Assembly: GCF_000160775.2 (NCBI RefSeq)
Contig: NZ_CM001024.1
Span: 2,603,241 to 2,667,240, forward strand
Direction of reading: 5' to 3'
Source: Aeromicrobium marinum DSM 15272
Lineage (GTDB): Bacteria; Actinomycetota; Actinomycetes; Propionibacteriales; Nocardioidaceae
DNA: 64,000 bases
The notes beneath the pieces were generated by a model, which was not told the DNA's origin, made no database searches, and saw only the letters and a list, made by a program, of their open reading frames with translations. Shown here in pieces: positions 34,887 through 44,116 of this stretch (its first letter is position 1; each line of letters starts with the position of its first letter). The position numbers and the translations under genes are program-made.

Positions 34887-35306
34887 CTAGCGACCCTCGA
34901 ACTGCGCGACCATCTCGGGCGGGACGGGCTGATCGAGGTTGGCCAGCCGCACCTGGCCCTGGGCGACCAGCTTGCCGTCGGGGCCCACCGACTCGAGGTG
35001 CCACAGCTGCTGGGTGCGTCCCCGGTGGATCGGGGTGGCCGTCGTGGTGATCGTGTCGCCGACCTTGGCCTGGCGGATGAAGTCGGTGGAGTTGTTCGTC
35101 CCGACCACGATGCCCTGGGTCCCGAGCCAGATCTGGCCCGCGAGGCTGGCCGTCGACTCGTGCACCGTGCAGTACGTGCCACCGTGGGGGATGCCGAAGG
35201 GTTGCAGGTGCTGGGCGCCGATGGTGAACCGCACCACGACCCTGTCGGCGGTGAGCTCGACGTGCTCGACACCGAGCACACCGTCCAGTCCGGGAATCTC
35301 GGTCAT
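34887..35306 (-). CDS. hotdog-fold thioesterase (PaaI-like)
   Basis: 139 residues. FGIPHGGTYCTVHESTASLAG is the hotdog thioesterase signature (H-G-G followed by an acidic catalytic residue in the next helix), and GTNNSTDFIRQAKVGDTITTTATPIHRGRTQQLW is the central sheet. Acts on acyl-CoA or aryl-CoA thioesters. It stands alone, upstream of serA on the same strand but about 120 bases apart. Confidence 0.9.
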   Translation of the reverse strand: MTEIPGLDGVLGVEHVELTADRVVVRFTIGAQHLQPFGIPHGGTYCTVHESTASLAGQIWLGTQGIVVGTNNSTDFIRQAKVGDTITTTATPIHRGRTQQLWHLESVGPDGKLVAQGQVRLANLDQPVPPEMVAQFEGR

Positions 35307-35340
35307 GGGAGGGAGCGTAGCCAGCGACGCTGCAGCGGGC

Positions 35341-35368
35341 TTGACTCCATACCCATGGGGGGTATGGT
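35341..35368 (+). promoter_or_regulatory. copper-operon promoter with embedded CsoR operator
   Basis: TTGACT (35341-35346) and TATGGT (35363-35368) are 16 bases apart as -35 and -10. Between and into them lies ATACCCATGGGGGGTAT, a dyad with ATACCC/GGGTAT arms like known CsoR sites. The -10 ends six bases before the ATG, so the transcript is probably leaderless. Confidence 0.75.
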
Positions 35369-35374
35369 CGAACC

Positions 35375-35893
35375 ATGAGAACCCTCGGAGCCGTCCTGAT
35401 CTCGCTGACCCTCCTGCTGACCGCCTGCTCGGGCGACGACGGCCACAACGACGCCGACGTCGCCTTCGCCCAGCAGATGGTGCCCCACCACGAACAGGCG
35501 GTCGAGATGGCCGACCTGGCGCTGGAGAACTCCTCCGACGACGACGTCCTGAGCCTCGCGCGGATGATCGCCACGGAGCAGTCCCAGGAGGTCCGCACCC
35601 TGCGGTCCTGGTTGGGCGAGTGGGACGAGGACTCCATGGCGGGCATGGACCACTCCGACATGGACGGCATGCGGGGCATGGCCTCCGACGGTGACCTGGC
35701 CGACCTGGCCGAGGCCCGCGACGCCGCGTTCGACGAGCTGTGGCTGCGGCTGATGATCGCCCACCACGAGGGCGCCATCGAGATGGCCGAGACGGTCATC
35801 GACGACGGGTCCAGCGACGAGGTCAAGGAGTTCGCCCGCACGGTCATCGAGACCCAACGCACCGAGGTCACCCGGATGGAGGGCCTGCAGTGA
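35375..35893 (+). CDS. DUF305 domain lipoprotein
   Basis: 172 residues. Lipoprotein signal ending in LLTAC (Cys18). The two DUF305 halves carry MVPHHEQAVEMADLAL and MIAHHEGAIEMAETVI, His-His-Glu motifs that form a ferritin-like four-helix bundle. A Met/Asp/His-rich linker (MAGMDHSDMDGMRGM) lies between them, the type of sequence that binds copper. First gene of the copper operon, probably an outer-face copper-binding protein. Confidence 0.92.
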   Translation: MRTLGAVLISLTLLLTACSGDDGHNDADVAFAQQMVPHHEQAVEMADLALENSSDDDVLSLARMIATEQSQEVRTLRSWLGEWDEDSMAGMDHSDMDGMRGMASDGDLADLAEARDAAFDELWLRLMIAHHEGAIEMAETVIDDGSSDEVKEFARTVIETQRTEVTRMEGLQ

Positions 35894-36192
35894 CCGCCGC
35901 CGTGCCCGAGGCGCCCGGCTACTCCGACGACAAGGTGGCCGTGCTGAAGCGGCTCCGGCGCATCGAGGGCCAGGTGCGGGGACTCACCCGCATGGTCGAG
36001 GAGGACACCTACTGCATCGACGTGCTCACGCAGGTCAGCGCGACCACCCGGGCGCTCGAGGCCGTGGCCCTGAAGCTGCTCGACGAGCACCTGGCCCACT
36101 GCGTCGTCAACGCCGCTCGGGCCGGCGGGCCCGAGGCCGACCTCAAGGTCAAGGAAGCATCCGACGCCATCGCACGTCTCGTCCGTTCCTAG
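35890..36192 (+). CDS. csoR: copper-sensing transcriptional repressor CsoR
   Basis: 100 residues from a GTG that overlaps the DUF305 gene stop. [28 protein letters not shown] and LDEHLAHCV are the CsoR/DUF156 hallmarks. The Cu(I) ligands Cys42, His67 and Cys71 are all present in the C-x24-H-x3-C spacing of copper-sensing members. It should bind the dyad at the operon promoter and let go on Cu(I) binding. Confidence 0.93.
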   Translation: MTAAVPEAPGYSDDKVAVLKRLRRIEGQVRGLTRMVEEDTYCIDVLTQVSATTRALEAVALKLLDEHLAHCVVNAARAGGPEADLKVKEASDAIARLVRS

Positions 36193-36200
36193 GAGGAACC

Positions 36201-36419
36201 ATGAACACCACCACCTACTCCGTCACCGGCATGACCTGCGCCCACTGCGTCCAGGCCGTCACCGCCGAGCTCGCCGCCCTCCCCGGCGTGCAGCACGTCC
36301 GCGTCGACCTCGTCGAGTCCGGCACCTCCCAGGTGCACGTCGACAGCGAGGCGCCCCTCGACACCGGTGCCGTCGCCGCCGCCGTCGACGAGGCGGGGTA
36401 CACCGTGGTGGCGTCGTGA
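36201..36419 (+). CDS. copZ: heavy-metal-associated domain copper chaperone
   Basis: 72 residues. GMTCAHC carries the CxxC that binds Cu(I) in a ferredoxin-like beta-alpha-beta-beta-alpha-beta fold, and GVQHVRVDL and EAGYTV match the family. AGGAGG lies just upstream. It delivers copper to the ATPase encoded by the next gene, whose GTG overlaps its stop. Confidence 0.93.
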   Translation: MNTTTYSVTGMTCAHCVQAVTAELAALPGVQHVRVDLVESGTSQVHVDSEAPLDTGAVAAAVDEAGYTVVAS

Positions 36420-38530
36420 CCACCTTCCGGCTCGAGGTCGACGGGATGTCGTGCACCTCGTGCGCGGCCCGCATCGAGAAGAAGCTGAACCGACTCGACG
36501 GCGTCGAGGCGACCGTCAACTACGCCACCGAACGGGCGACCGTGAACGCACCGGACGGCCTGGACCCCCAGGATCTCGTCGAGGTGGTCGAACGCACCGG
36601 GTACCACGCCCGGCTGCACGACGAGGCGGCTCCCGGCGGGGCCGACCACGACGACCACGGAGGCCTCCACGGCGCGACGTCGATGCGCCGCCGTCTGCTG
36701 GTCAGCGCGCCACTGGCGCTGGTCACGGTGGCCCTGTCGATGGTTCCTGCCTGGCAGTTCGACGGCTGGCAGTGGGTGACGCTCGCCGCAGCGACCCCGG
36801 TCGTGCTGTGGGGGGCCTACCCGTTCCACTGGTCCGCCGCCCTCAACGCCCGACACGGCACGGCGACCATGGACACCCTGGTCAGCGTCGGGGTCTCGGC
36901 GGCGTACCTGTGGTCGGTGTACGCCCTGCTGTTCGGCGGGGCCGGCGCGATCGGCATGCAGATGCAGTGGCAGTGGTTCGCCGACGGTCCCGCGACGCAC
37001 GAGATCTACCTCGAGGTGGCGGCCGCGGTCACGGTGTTCATCCTGGCGGGGCACTACCTGGAGGCCTCGGCGAAGAAGCGGTCCAGCGCGGCACTGCGGG
37101 CGCTGATGGAGCTGCAGCCGCAGGTCGACGTGGCACCGGGCGACACGTTCACGGTGCGGCCGGGCGAGCGCATCGCCACCGACGGCGTGGTCACCGACGG
37201 CGGGTCGAGCGTCGACGAGGCGATGCTCACCGGCGAGTCGATGCCGGTCGAGAAGACCGTGGGCGACCCGGTCACCGGTGCGACCCTGAACCTCTCGGGA
37301 CGGCTGGTGGTGCGGGCGACCGCCGTCGGCGCCGACACCCGCCTGGCGCAGATGACCCGACTGGTCGAGGAGGCCCAGGAGGGCAAGGCCGAGGTGCAGC
37401 GCCTCGCCGACCGGGTGTCGGCCCGCTTCGTGCCGGCCGTGATCGGACTGGCCGCAGCCACCTTCGCCGGATGGCTGCTGCTGGACGGCAGCGTCACGGC
37501 GGCGTTCGTCGCGTCGATCGCGGTGCTGATCATCGCCTGCCCGTGCGCGCTCGGCCTGGCGACCCCCACCGCCCTGATGGTCGGCACGGGGCGCGGGGCG
37601 CAGCTGGGCATCCTCATCAAGGGCCCGCAGGTGCTGGAGTCGACCCGGCGCATCGACACCGTGGTGCTCGACAAGACCGGGACGGTGACCACCGGGCGGA
37701 TGGCCGTGGTGGCCGTGGAGCCGGTCGAGCCGTCCCGGGAGACCGAGCTGAGGCGCTTCGCGGCGGCCGTCGAGGCGCCGTCGGAGCACCCCGTCGGCCG
37801 CGCCATCGCCACGCTCGCCCCGCCCGAGGAGGTGTCGGAGTTCGCCAACCACGCGGGCCAGGGCGTCAGCGGCGTCGTCGACGGGCGGACCGTGCGGGCC
37901 GGGCGACCCTCGTGGGTAGGACACCCGGGGTCCGCCCATGCCGGCACGACCGTCGCCGTGGAGGTCGACGGCCGCGTGCTGGGCACCGTCACGGTCGCCG
38001 ACACCGTCAAGGAGACCTCGGTCTCCGCGGTCGCGGCGCTGCGCGACCTGGGCCTCGAGCCGGTGCTGCTGACGGGTGACCGGCGCTCGGTCGCCGAGGC
38101 GGTGGCCCGCGAGGTCGGCATCGAGCGGGTCGAGGCCGAGGTGACCCCGGAGGACAAGCTGCGCACGGTGCAGCGGCTGCGCTCCGAGGGCCGGGTGGTG
38201 GCGATGGTGGGTGACGGCGTCAACGACGCGGCCGCGCTGGCGGCTGCCGACCTGGGCATCGCGATGGGTACCGGCACCGACGTCGCCATCGCGGCCTCGG
38301 ACCTGACCCTGGTGAGTGGCGACCTGGCCACGGCCGTCGTGGCCGTGCGGTTGTCACGGGCCACCCTGCGCACGATCCGGGGCAACCTGTTCTGGGCGTT
38401 CGCCTACAACGTCGCCGCGATCCCCGTCGCGATGGCCGGTCTGCTGAACCCGATGCTCGCGGGCGCCGCGATGGCCGCCAGCTCGCTGTTCGTCGTCACC
38501 AACTCGTTGCGTCTCCGCCGCTTCCACTGA
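36416..38530 (+). CDS. copA: copper-translocating P1B-type ATPase
   Basis: 704 residues. One N-terminal metal-binding domain (GMSCTSC), then P1B membrane helices, the TGES actuator loop ([10 protein letters not shown]), the intramembrane CPC motif ([15 protein letters not shown]), the phosphorylation site DKTGT, the P1B His-Pro (SEHPVG) and GDGVND. The actuator domain is short: between LMELQP and VRPGERI it lacks about 19 residues that usually form a beta strand and turn. All catalytic residues remain. Exports Cu(I) from the cytoplasm. Confidence 0.94.
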   Translation: MTTFRLEVDGMSCTSCAARIEKKLNRLDGVEATVNYATERATVNAPDGLDPQDLVEVVERTGYHARLHDEAAPGGADHDDHGGLHGATSMRRRLLVSAPLALVTVALSMVPAWQFDGWQWVTLAAATPVVLWGAYPFHWSAALNARHGTATMDTLVSVGVSAAYLWSVYALLFGGAGAIGMQMQWQWFADGPATHEIYLEVAAAVTVFILAGHYLEASAKKRSSAALRALMELQPQVDVAPGDTFTVRPGERIATDGVVTDGGSSVDEAMLTGESMPVEKTVGDPVTGATLNLSGRLVVRATAVGADTRLAQMTRLVEEAQEGKAEVQRLADRVSARFVPAVIGLAAATFAGWLLLDGSVTAAFVASIAVLIIACPCALGLATPTALMVGTGRGAQLGILIKGPQVLESTRRIDTVVLDKTGTVTTGRMAVVAVEPVEPSRETELRRFAAAVEAPSEHPVGRAIATLAPPEEVSEFANHAGQGVSGVVDGRTVRAGRPSWVGHPGSAHAGTTVAVEVDGRVLGTVTVADTVKETSVSAVAALRDLGLEPVLLTGDRRSVAEAVAREVGIERVEAEVTPEDKLRTVQRLRSEGRVVAMVGDGVNDAAALAAADLGIAMGTGTDVAIAASDLTLVSGDLATAVVAVRLSRATLRTIRGNLFWAFAYNVAAIPVAMAGLLNPMLAGAAMAASSLFVVTNSLRLRRFH

Positions 38531-38545
38531 CTCCCTTCCCCGCCC

Positions 38546-38640
38546 GGGGCGGTGGGTATGGGACCGAATGAGCCGTCTTTCGGTCCCATACCCACCGATC
38601 GCGAGCGGGAGCCACCATTCGGTCGCAAATCCACCGCCCC
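38546..38640. repeat. intergenic dyad element, family 2, copy 2
   Basis: GGGGCGGTGGGTATGGGACC..AATGAG pairs with TCTTTCGGTCCCATACCCACC. A further inverted word (ATTCGGTCGCAAATCCACCG CCCC) follows. Compared with the copy at 17026-17109 the arms differ, but the two arms of each copy match each other. Confidence 0.72.
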
Positions 38641-38685
38641 GGTGGGGGTGGGAACAGGCGGGCGGCGAGTCCGGTTGCACCTGGC

Positions 38686-39522
38686 ATGACCACGATCGCC
38701 GTGACCGGTGCCACCGGCTCGATCGGCCGACTCACGGCCGACCTGCTCACCGGCGCCGGTCTGCGTCCGCGCCTCCTCGCTCCCCGCCCGCAGCGGCTCG
38801 ACACCGACCTGCCCACCGCACGCTGCGACTACGCCGACGGCAGCTCGGTCCGGGCCGCCCTGGCCGGCGTCGACGTCGCCCTGTTCGTCTCCGGCCGCGA
38901 GGACGCCGACCGGCTGAGCCAGCACCGCACCTTCGTCGACGCCGCCCGCGACGCCGGGGTGCAGCACCTGGTCTACACCTCGTTCGTGGGGGCCAGCCCG
39001 ACCTCGGGCTTCACCCTCGGCCACGACCACGCGGCCACCGAGGCGTCCATCGTCGAGTCCGGACTCACCGCCACCTTCCTGCGCGACAACTTCTACGCCG
39101 AGGTGTTCGGTCACTTCGCCGACGGGTCCGGGGCGATCCGTGGGCCGGCCGGCCGAGGTCGGGTCGCCGCGGTGTCGCAGCGCGACGTGGCAGCCGTCGC
39201 GGCCCACGTGCTGGGCGACCCCGCGCGGCACGCCGATGCCACCTACGACCTGACGGGCCCCGAGGCGCTGAGCCTCGACGAGATCGCGGCACACCTCAGC
39301 GCCGTGACCGGACGACCGCACCGGTTCGTCGACGAGACGCTCGACGAGGCCCGAGCCAGCCGCGCCGGCCACGGCGCCCCCGACTGGCAGGTCGACGCGT
39401 GGATCAGCACGTACACGGCGATCCGCGACGGCGAGCTCGCCGCCGTGTCGGGTGACGTCGAGCGCCTTCTGGGTCGCCCGGCGCTGACCTTCCGTGACGC
39501 GCTCGTCGGCACCGACGCCTAG
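38686..39522 (+). CDS. NmrA-like NAD(P)-binding protein
   Basis: 278 residues. VTGATGSIGRLTADLLTGAG is the glycine-rich start, CDYADGSSVRAALAGVDVALFVSG is typical of the NmrA / QOR2-type quinone reductase group, and HLVYTSFVGA and FLRDNFYAE follow. It lacks the Tyr-x3-Lys pair of classical SDRs, as NmrA-like members do. Role unclear: either quinone reduction or redox-sensing regulation. Confidence 0.86.
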   Translation: MTTIAVTGATGSIGRLTADLLTGAGLRPRLLAPRPQRLDTDLPTARCDYADGSSVRAALAGVDVALFVSGREDADRLSQHRTFVDAARDAGVQHLVYTSFVGASPTSGFTLGHDHAATEASIVESGLTATFLRDNFYAEVFGHFADGSGAIRGPAGRGRVAAVSQRDVAAVAAHVLGDPARHADATYDLTGPEALSLDEIAAHLSAVTGRPHRFVDETLDEARASRAGHGAPDWQVDAWISTYTAIRDGELAAVSGDVERLLGRPALTFRDALVGTDA

Positions 39523-39531
39523 CATCGACCC

Positions 39532-39840
39532 ATGACCGCCACCCTGCTGACCGTGTCCGGAACGCTCTCGATCGCCGACGGCTCCGCGCCCTCCGGCGGC
39601 GGTGTCGCGACGGTCAAGGTGGTCGACGCCGAGGGCGAGGTGCTCGCCGCCTCGGCGCTCGAGGTCGACCGGCTGCCGGCCCCGTTCTCCCTCACCGTCG
39701 ACCCGACGCTGACGCCCGACCCCTCGGCGCTGCAGGTCTGGGCCTTCCTGCGGGCGGGGACCGCCGGCTGGGGCACCCTCGAGCTCGTCGACGCGGGGGC
39801 CGACGACGTCGGGGTCGTCCTCACGCGGATCGACGACTGA
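39532..39840 (+). CDS. hypothetical protein, possible YbaY/YscW-like domain
   Basis: 102 residues, no signal peptide. LTVSGTLSIADG, then TVKVVDAEGEVLAAS and LPAPFSLTVDPTLTPDP, follow the beta-sandwich pattern of YbaY/YscW-type domains, though without the usual lipobox. It is nine bases after the NmrA-like gene, and its stop overlaps the ABC exporter start (TGATG). Similarity is weak and function unknown. Confidence 0.68.
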   Translation: MTATLLTVSGTLSIADGSAPSGGGVATVKVVDAEGEVLAASALEVDRLPAPFSLTVDPTLTPDPSALQVWAFLRAGTAGWGTLELVDAGADDVGVVLTRIDD

Positions 39841-41801
39841 TGCCCCGCGGCACCCAGATCACGCACCTGACCGACGACGAGGTCACCGCCTCGGGCTCAC
39901 CCGTGCTCGGCCGGATCGCCCGTCTGCTGCGGCCGTACCGCGGCAAGATCGTGTTCGTCGCCGTCGCCGTGGTCGTCTCGGCCGCGCTCAGCTCGATCGT
40001 CCCGTTCCTGACCAAGGCCGTGTTCGACGACGCGCTCTTCCCGGTCGACGGATCGGCCCCCGACCTGGGACTGCTGGCCGTCCTGGTCGCCGCCATGTGC
40101 ATCATCCCGGTGGTCACCGCGCTCATCGGCATCGGCCAGAACTGGCTCACGTCGACGGTCGGCAACTCCGCGATGGCCGACCTGCGCGGCGACCTGTTCG
40201 CCCACCTGCAGAAGATGGAGCTGGCGTTCTTCACCTCCACCCGCACCGGCGCCATCCAGTCGCGTCTGGCCAACGACGTGGCCGGTGTCCGGACGGTGCT
40301 CACCGACACCGCCACCACGATCCTGCAGAACACCGTCACGGTCGCGGCCGCGTTCATCGCGATGGTGATCCTGTCGTGGCAGCTGACCATCCTGACCCTG
40401 ATCCTCATGCCGGTGTTCGTCTGGATCCAGCTGCAGGTCGGCCGGCGGCGGCAGCGCCTGGCCCGCCGCACCCAGGAGTCGTTGTCGGAGATGACGGCCA
40501 TCACCGAGGAGGCGCTCAGCGTCTCGGGCATCCTGCTGTCGAAGGTCTTCGGCCGCGGCGACGCGGAGGTCGAGCGCTACCGCCGCGCCAACCGGCAACA
40601 GACCCGCCTGCAGGTCGAGCAGGCCATGACCGGTCGCACCTTCTTCGCGACCGTGCAGACGTTCTTCGCCATCACCCCGGCGCTCATCTACCTGGTCGCC
40701 GGCTGGATGCTCACCGGTGCTGTGCCCGGTGGCGACGCCTCTCTCACCGCCGGCACCCTGGTGGCGTTCACGACGCTGCAGGCCCGCCTGCAGATGCCCC
40801 TGCTGCAGCTGATGCGGGTCACCCTCGACGTGCAGACCTCGCTCGCCCTGTTCCGCAGGATCTTCGAGTACCTCGACCTCGAACCCGCCATCACCGAACG
40901 CCCCGGTGCGGTGACCCTCGACCCCGAGCGTCTCCGCGGTCGCATCGAGTTCCGCGACGTCACCTTCCGGTACCCCGAACCGCGCCGCCTCTCCGGCACC
41001 GTCCTGCGCGACCGGTTCGCCGAGGACCCCGGTCCCGACGAGGAGGTGCAGGCCGTCACGGGCGCCCCGGTCCGCGAGTCCTGGGGCCTGCGGGGCATCT
41101 CCCTGGTCGTCGAACCGGGGCAGCTGGCCGCCATCGTCGGCCCGTCGGGGGCGGGCAAGACCACGGCCACCTACCTGGTCCCCCGGTTCTACGACGTCAC
41201 CTCCGGCGCCGTGCTCGTCGACGGCCACGACGTGCGCGACCTGACGGCCGACTCCCTCGCGGCCTCGGTGGGCGTGGTCACCCAGGAGCCGTACCTGTTC
41301 CACGGCAGCATCCGCGACAACATCGCCTACGCCCGACCCGGGGCCGGTCGCGACGAGATCGAGCAGGCGGCCCGCGACGCGAACATCCACGACCGCATCA
41401 TGAGCTTCGCGGCGGGCTACGAGACGATCACCGGCGAGCGCGGCTACCGGCTGTCCGGGGGCGAGAAGCAACGCCTCGCCATCGCCCGGGTGCTGCTGAA
41501 GGACCCACGGATCCTCATCCTCGACGAGGCCACGTCGGCCCTGGACACCGAGACCGAACGGCTGGTGCAGGAGGCGCTCGAACGCGCCACCCACGACCGC
41601 ACGACCATCGCGATCGCCCACCGCCTCTCCACGATCCTGGGCGCCGACGTGATCTTCGGCATCGAGGACGGCCGGCTGGTGGAGTCCGGCACCCACGACG
41701 AGCTGCTCGCGGCCGGCGGCCTGTACTCCCGGCTGTACGTCGAGCAGTTCAGCCGCGACCGAGCGGTCCCCGACGGCCGCCGGGCCGACGTCGCGTTCTA
41801 G
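39840..41801 (+). CDS. ABC exporter, fused permease and ATPase
   Basis: 653 residues. A six-helix type I exporter transmembrane domain (about residues 25-350) is followed by a nucleotide-binding domain with Walker A GPSGAGKTT, Q-loop VTQEPYLF, signature LSGGEKQRLAIAR, Walker B ILILDEATSALD and an H-loop histidine (IAHRLST). An insert of about 25 residues sits between the first NBD strand and the rest (RRLSGTVLRDRFAEDPGPDEEV). Acts as a homodimer or with another half; the substrate (lipid or drug) cannot be told. Confidence 0.93.
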   Translation: MPRGTQITHLTDDEVTASGSPVLGRIARLLRPYRGKIVFVAVAVVVSAALSSIVPFLTKAVFDDALFPVDGSAPDLGLLAVLVAAMCIIPVVTALIGIGQNWLTSTVGNSAMADLRGDLFAHLQKMELAFFTSTRTGAIQSRLANDVAGVRTVLTDTATTILQNTVTVAAAFIAMVILSWQLTILTLILMPVFVWIQLQVGRRRQRLARRTQESLSEMTAITEEALSVSGILLSKVFGRGDAEVERYRRANRQQTRLQVEQAMTGRTFFATVQTFFAITPALIYLVAGWMLTGAVPGGDASLTAGTLVAFTTLQARLQMPLLQLMRVTLDVQTSLALFRRIFEYLDLEPAITERPGAVTLDPERLRGRIEFRDVTFRYPEPRRLSGTVLRDRFAEDPGPDEEVQAVTGAPVRESWGLRGISLVVEPGQLAAIVGPSGAGKTTATYLVPRFYDVTSGAVLVDGHDVRDLTADSLAASVGVVTQEPYLFHGSIRDNIAYARPGAGRDEIEQAARDANIHDRIMSFAAGYETITGERGYRLSGGEKQRLAIARVLLKDPRILILDEATSALDTETERLVQEALERATHDRTTIAIAHRLSTILGADVIFGIEDGRLVESGTHDELLAAGGLYSRLYVEQFSRDRAVPDGRRADVAF

Positions 41802-41829
41802 ACCTTCCGCGCGGGCGTAGGGTGCCGAC

Positions 41830-42408
41830 ATGAGCGACGGCAGCTCCGGCGACGGCAGGACCACCTACCTGCTCGTCGACGGCGAGAACATCGACGCAAC
41901 CCTCGGCCAGTCCATCCTCGGACGACGGCCGCACCCGACGGAGCGTCCGCGGTGGGACCGGTTGCTGCGGTTCGCCGAGGAGCACTGGGACCAGCAGGTC
42001 AAGGGCCTGTTCTTCCTCGCCGTCACGGCAGGAGAGCTGCCGATGGGGTTCGTGCAGGCGCTGACCGCCATCGGGTTCCGCCCGGTCCCGCTGGCCGGGG
42101 CGCCGGAGCAGAAGGTCGTCGACGTCGCCATCCAGCGGACGCTGGAGGAGATCGCCCGGCGCGAGGCCGATGTCGTGCTGGCCAGCAACGACGGCGACTT
42201 CCTGCCGCAGATCGAGGCCCTGGTGCAGGGCTCGCGCCGCGTGGCGATGCTGGGCTTCGAGGAGTTCCGCAACGCCGGCTTCAGTGCCCTGGAGGCCCGC
42301 GGGCTGGAGCTGCTCGACCTCGAGCACGACGTCGACGCCTTCAACGTGGCGTTGCCCCGCCTGCGGATCATCCCGATCGACGAGTTCGACCCCGTCGACT
42401 TCCTCTAG
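41830..42408 (+). CDS. NYN domain protein (PIN-like RNase fold)
   Basis: 192 residues. LLVDGENIDATL has the first conserved aspartate of NYN domains, EQKVVDVAIQRTLEEIARREADVVLASNDGDFLPQIEAL supplies the further acidic residues (D-x-x-I and SNDGDF), and VAMLGFEEF follows. These four acids form the metal site of the PIN-like nuclease fold. The last residues overlap the convergent response-regulator gene. Probably a single-domain RNase acting on structured or tRNA substrates; target unknown. Confidence 0.88.
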   Translation: MSDGSSGDGRTTYLLVDGENIDATLGQSILGRRPHPTERPRWDRLLRFAEEHWDQQVKGLFFLAVTAGELPMGFVQALTAIGFRPVPLAGAPEQKVVDVAIQRTLEEIARREADVVLASNDGDFLPQIEALVQGSRRVAMLGFEEFRNAGFSALEARGLELLDLEHDVDAFNVALPRLRIIPIDEFDPVDFL

Positions 42409-43013
42409 ATCCACCCCCGGCTGCGGGCGGTCCGAGCCGCCTCCACCCGGGTGCTGCTGCCGGTCTTGCCGATCGCGGCCGAGAGGTAGTTGCGCACGGT
42501 GCCCGGCGACAGGTGCAGGTGTGCGGCGATGTCGGCCACGGTGGCACCGCCCAGGGCCTCACGCAGCACCTCGGCCTCCCGGTCGGTCAATGGGTTGGCG
42601 CCGCCCGCCAGCGACTCGGCCGCCAGGGCCGGATCGACGACCCGCAGCCCCGCGTGGACCCGGCGCACCGCGTCGGCGAGCTCGCGCGCCGGGGTGTCCT
42701 TGACGACGAACCCGCTCGCGCCGGCCTCCAGCGCCCTGCGCACGTAGCCCGGGCGGCCGAACGTGGTGACCACCAGCGAACGGCAGCCCGGCACCTCGGC
42801 GGTGAGGCGGGCGGCCACCTCGATGCCGTCGAGCCCGGGCATCTCGATGTCGAGCAGACAAACGTGGACCCCGTGCTCGATCGCGGCCCCGACCACCTCG
42901 TCGCCGCGGCCCACCTCGGCCACCACCTCCAGGTCGGACTCCAGGCCCAGCAGTGCACCGAGGGCGCCGCGGACCAGCGCCTGGTCGTCGGCCAGGAGAA
43001 GACGGATGCTCAC
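42405..43013 (-). CDS. LuxR/NarL-type response regulator
   Basis: 202 residues. Receiver domain with the acidic pair DDQ near residue 9, the phospho-acceptor aspartate in CLLDIEMPGLDGIEV, and Lys in VKDTPA; the C-terminal LuxR helix-turn-helix is LTDREAEVLREALGGATVADIAAHLHLSPGTVRNYLSAAIGKTG. GTG start overlapping the kinase stop (GTGA). It is the output of the kinase, probably acting on the ABC export operon it is in. Confidence 0.93.
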   Translation of the reverse strand: MSIRLLLADDQALVRGALGALLGLESDLEVVAEVGRGDEVVGAAIEHGVHVCLLDIEMPGLDGIEVAARLTAEVPGCRSLVVTTFGRPGYVRRALEAGASGFVVKDTPARELADAVRRVHAGLRVVDPALAAESLAGGANPLTDREAEVLREALGGATVADIAAHLHLSPGTVRNYLSAAIGKTGSSTRVEAARTARSRGWI

Positions 43014-44116
43014 AGGGTCACCTCCAGCCGGGTGCCCCGACCGTCGGGTCCGGTGGCGAGGACGAACCGGCCGCCGGCGGCCGCGACCCGCTCGCGCAGC
43101 CCGCGCAGACCGGTGCCCTCGGGCAGGTCCCCGGTGCCGATCCCGTCGTCGTCGACGGTGATCGATGCACGCTCGAGGACGACGGCGCAGCGGGAGGCCC
43201 GACTGTGACGCACCACGTTGGTGACGGCCTCCCGCAGCACCCACGCCAGGACGATGCGGTGCCGCGGGTCCACCACGAACGGGTCGTCGGGGAGCTCGGC
43301 CTCGATCCCCGCTCCGCCCAGCGCCACCGCCGCCGCCTCGACCTCGTCGTCGATCCGGGCGACCCGCAGGCCCGCGACCGTCGCGCGGATCTCGGCCAGC
43401 GCGGTGCGCGTCAGGCTCTGGATGTCGTCGAGCTCGACCTTGGCACGCGCCGGGTCGAGGTCGACCAGCCGACCGGCCAGCTCGGCCTTGACCGTCACCA
43501 CGGTGAGGCTGTGGCCGAGCACGTCGTGCACGTCACGCGCGACCCTCTCCCGCTCCGAGACGATCGTCATCTGCCGGGCCAGCTCACGATGCTCGGCACC
43601 CCGGTGGTCGAGCACCCGGACCAGACCGGTCGAGACCATCACCAGCGCGACGATCAGGACGAAGAACCACAGCTCGGCGATCACCCCGAGCGCCCAGGGG
43701 ACCAGGACCGCGGTCAGGAGCCCGGCCAGACCGAACGCGAGGGCCGCCCGCAGGTCCAGGCTGAACATCGCGAACGCGACGAGGAACGGCAGCAGACCCA
43801 GGGCCTCGGCCCCGATGACCAGGGCGGGAACGACGGCCAGCCCGATCAGCACCGCCAGGGTGCGGAGCCCGAAGCGGTGGACCTCACGCGCCGTGTCGAA
43901 GGAGTCCAGCCGCCGGAACCCTGCCACGTACACCCCGGCGAAGGCCACGATGGCGACGACCGAGAGGCCCCGCCACGGCGCCGCGGTGTCGGCCTGCCAC
44001 GACTCGACCAGGGGGAAGACGAGGAAGACCAGCCAGATCGCCCCCATGATCCAGCCGTGACTCTCCCACGGGTCGGCGGCGACGGTCGGCCGGGGCGACT
44101 CCCGATCGTCGGTCAC
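43010..44116 (-). CDS. sensor histidine kinase (HisKA_3)
   Basis: 368 residues. Five or six membrane segments without a large extracellular sensor domain, then the dimerisation/phosphoacceptor helix ERERVARDVHDVLGHSLTVV (His in DVHDVLGH) and an HATPase domain with N-box VLREAVTNVVRHS and DDDGIG and GTGLRGLRERV. The GTG overlaps the upstream permease stop. Such DesK/LiaS-like kinases commonly sense membrane or antibiotic stress and control the neighbouring exporter. Confidence 0.92.
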   Translation of the reverse strand: MTDDRESPRPTVAADPWESHGWIMGAIWLVFLVFPLVESWQADTAAPWRGLSVVAIVAFAGVYVAGFRRLDSFDTAREVHRFGLRTLAVLIGLAVVPALVIGAEALGLLPFLVAFAMFSLDLRAALAFGLAGLLTAVLVPWALGVIAELWFFVLIVALVMVSTGLVRVLDHRGAEHRELARQMTIVSERERVARDVHDVLGHSLTVVTVKAELAGRLVDLDPARAKVELDDIQSLTRTALAEIRATVAGLRVARIDDEVEAAAVALGGAGIEAELPDDPFVVDPRHRIVLAWVLREAVTNVVRHSRASRCAVVLERASITVDDDGIGTGDLPEGTGLRGLRERVAAAGGRFVLATGPDGRGTRLEVTL

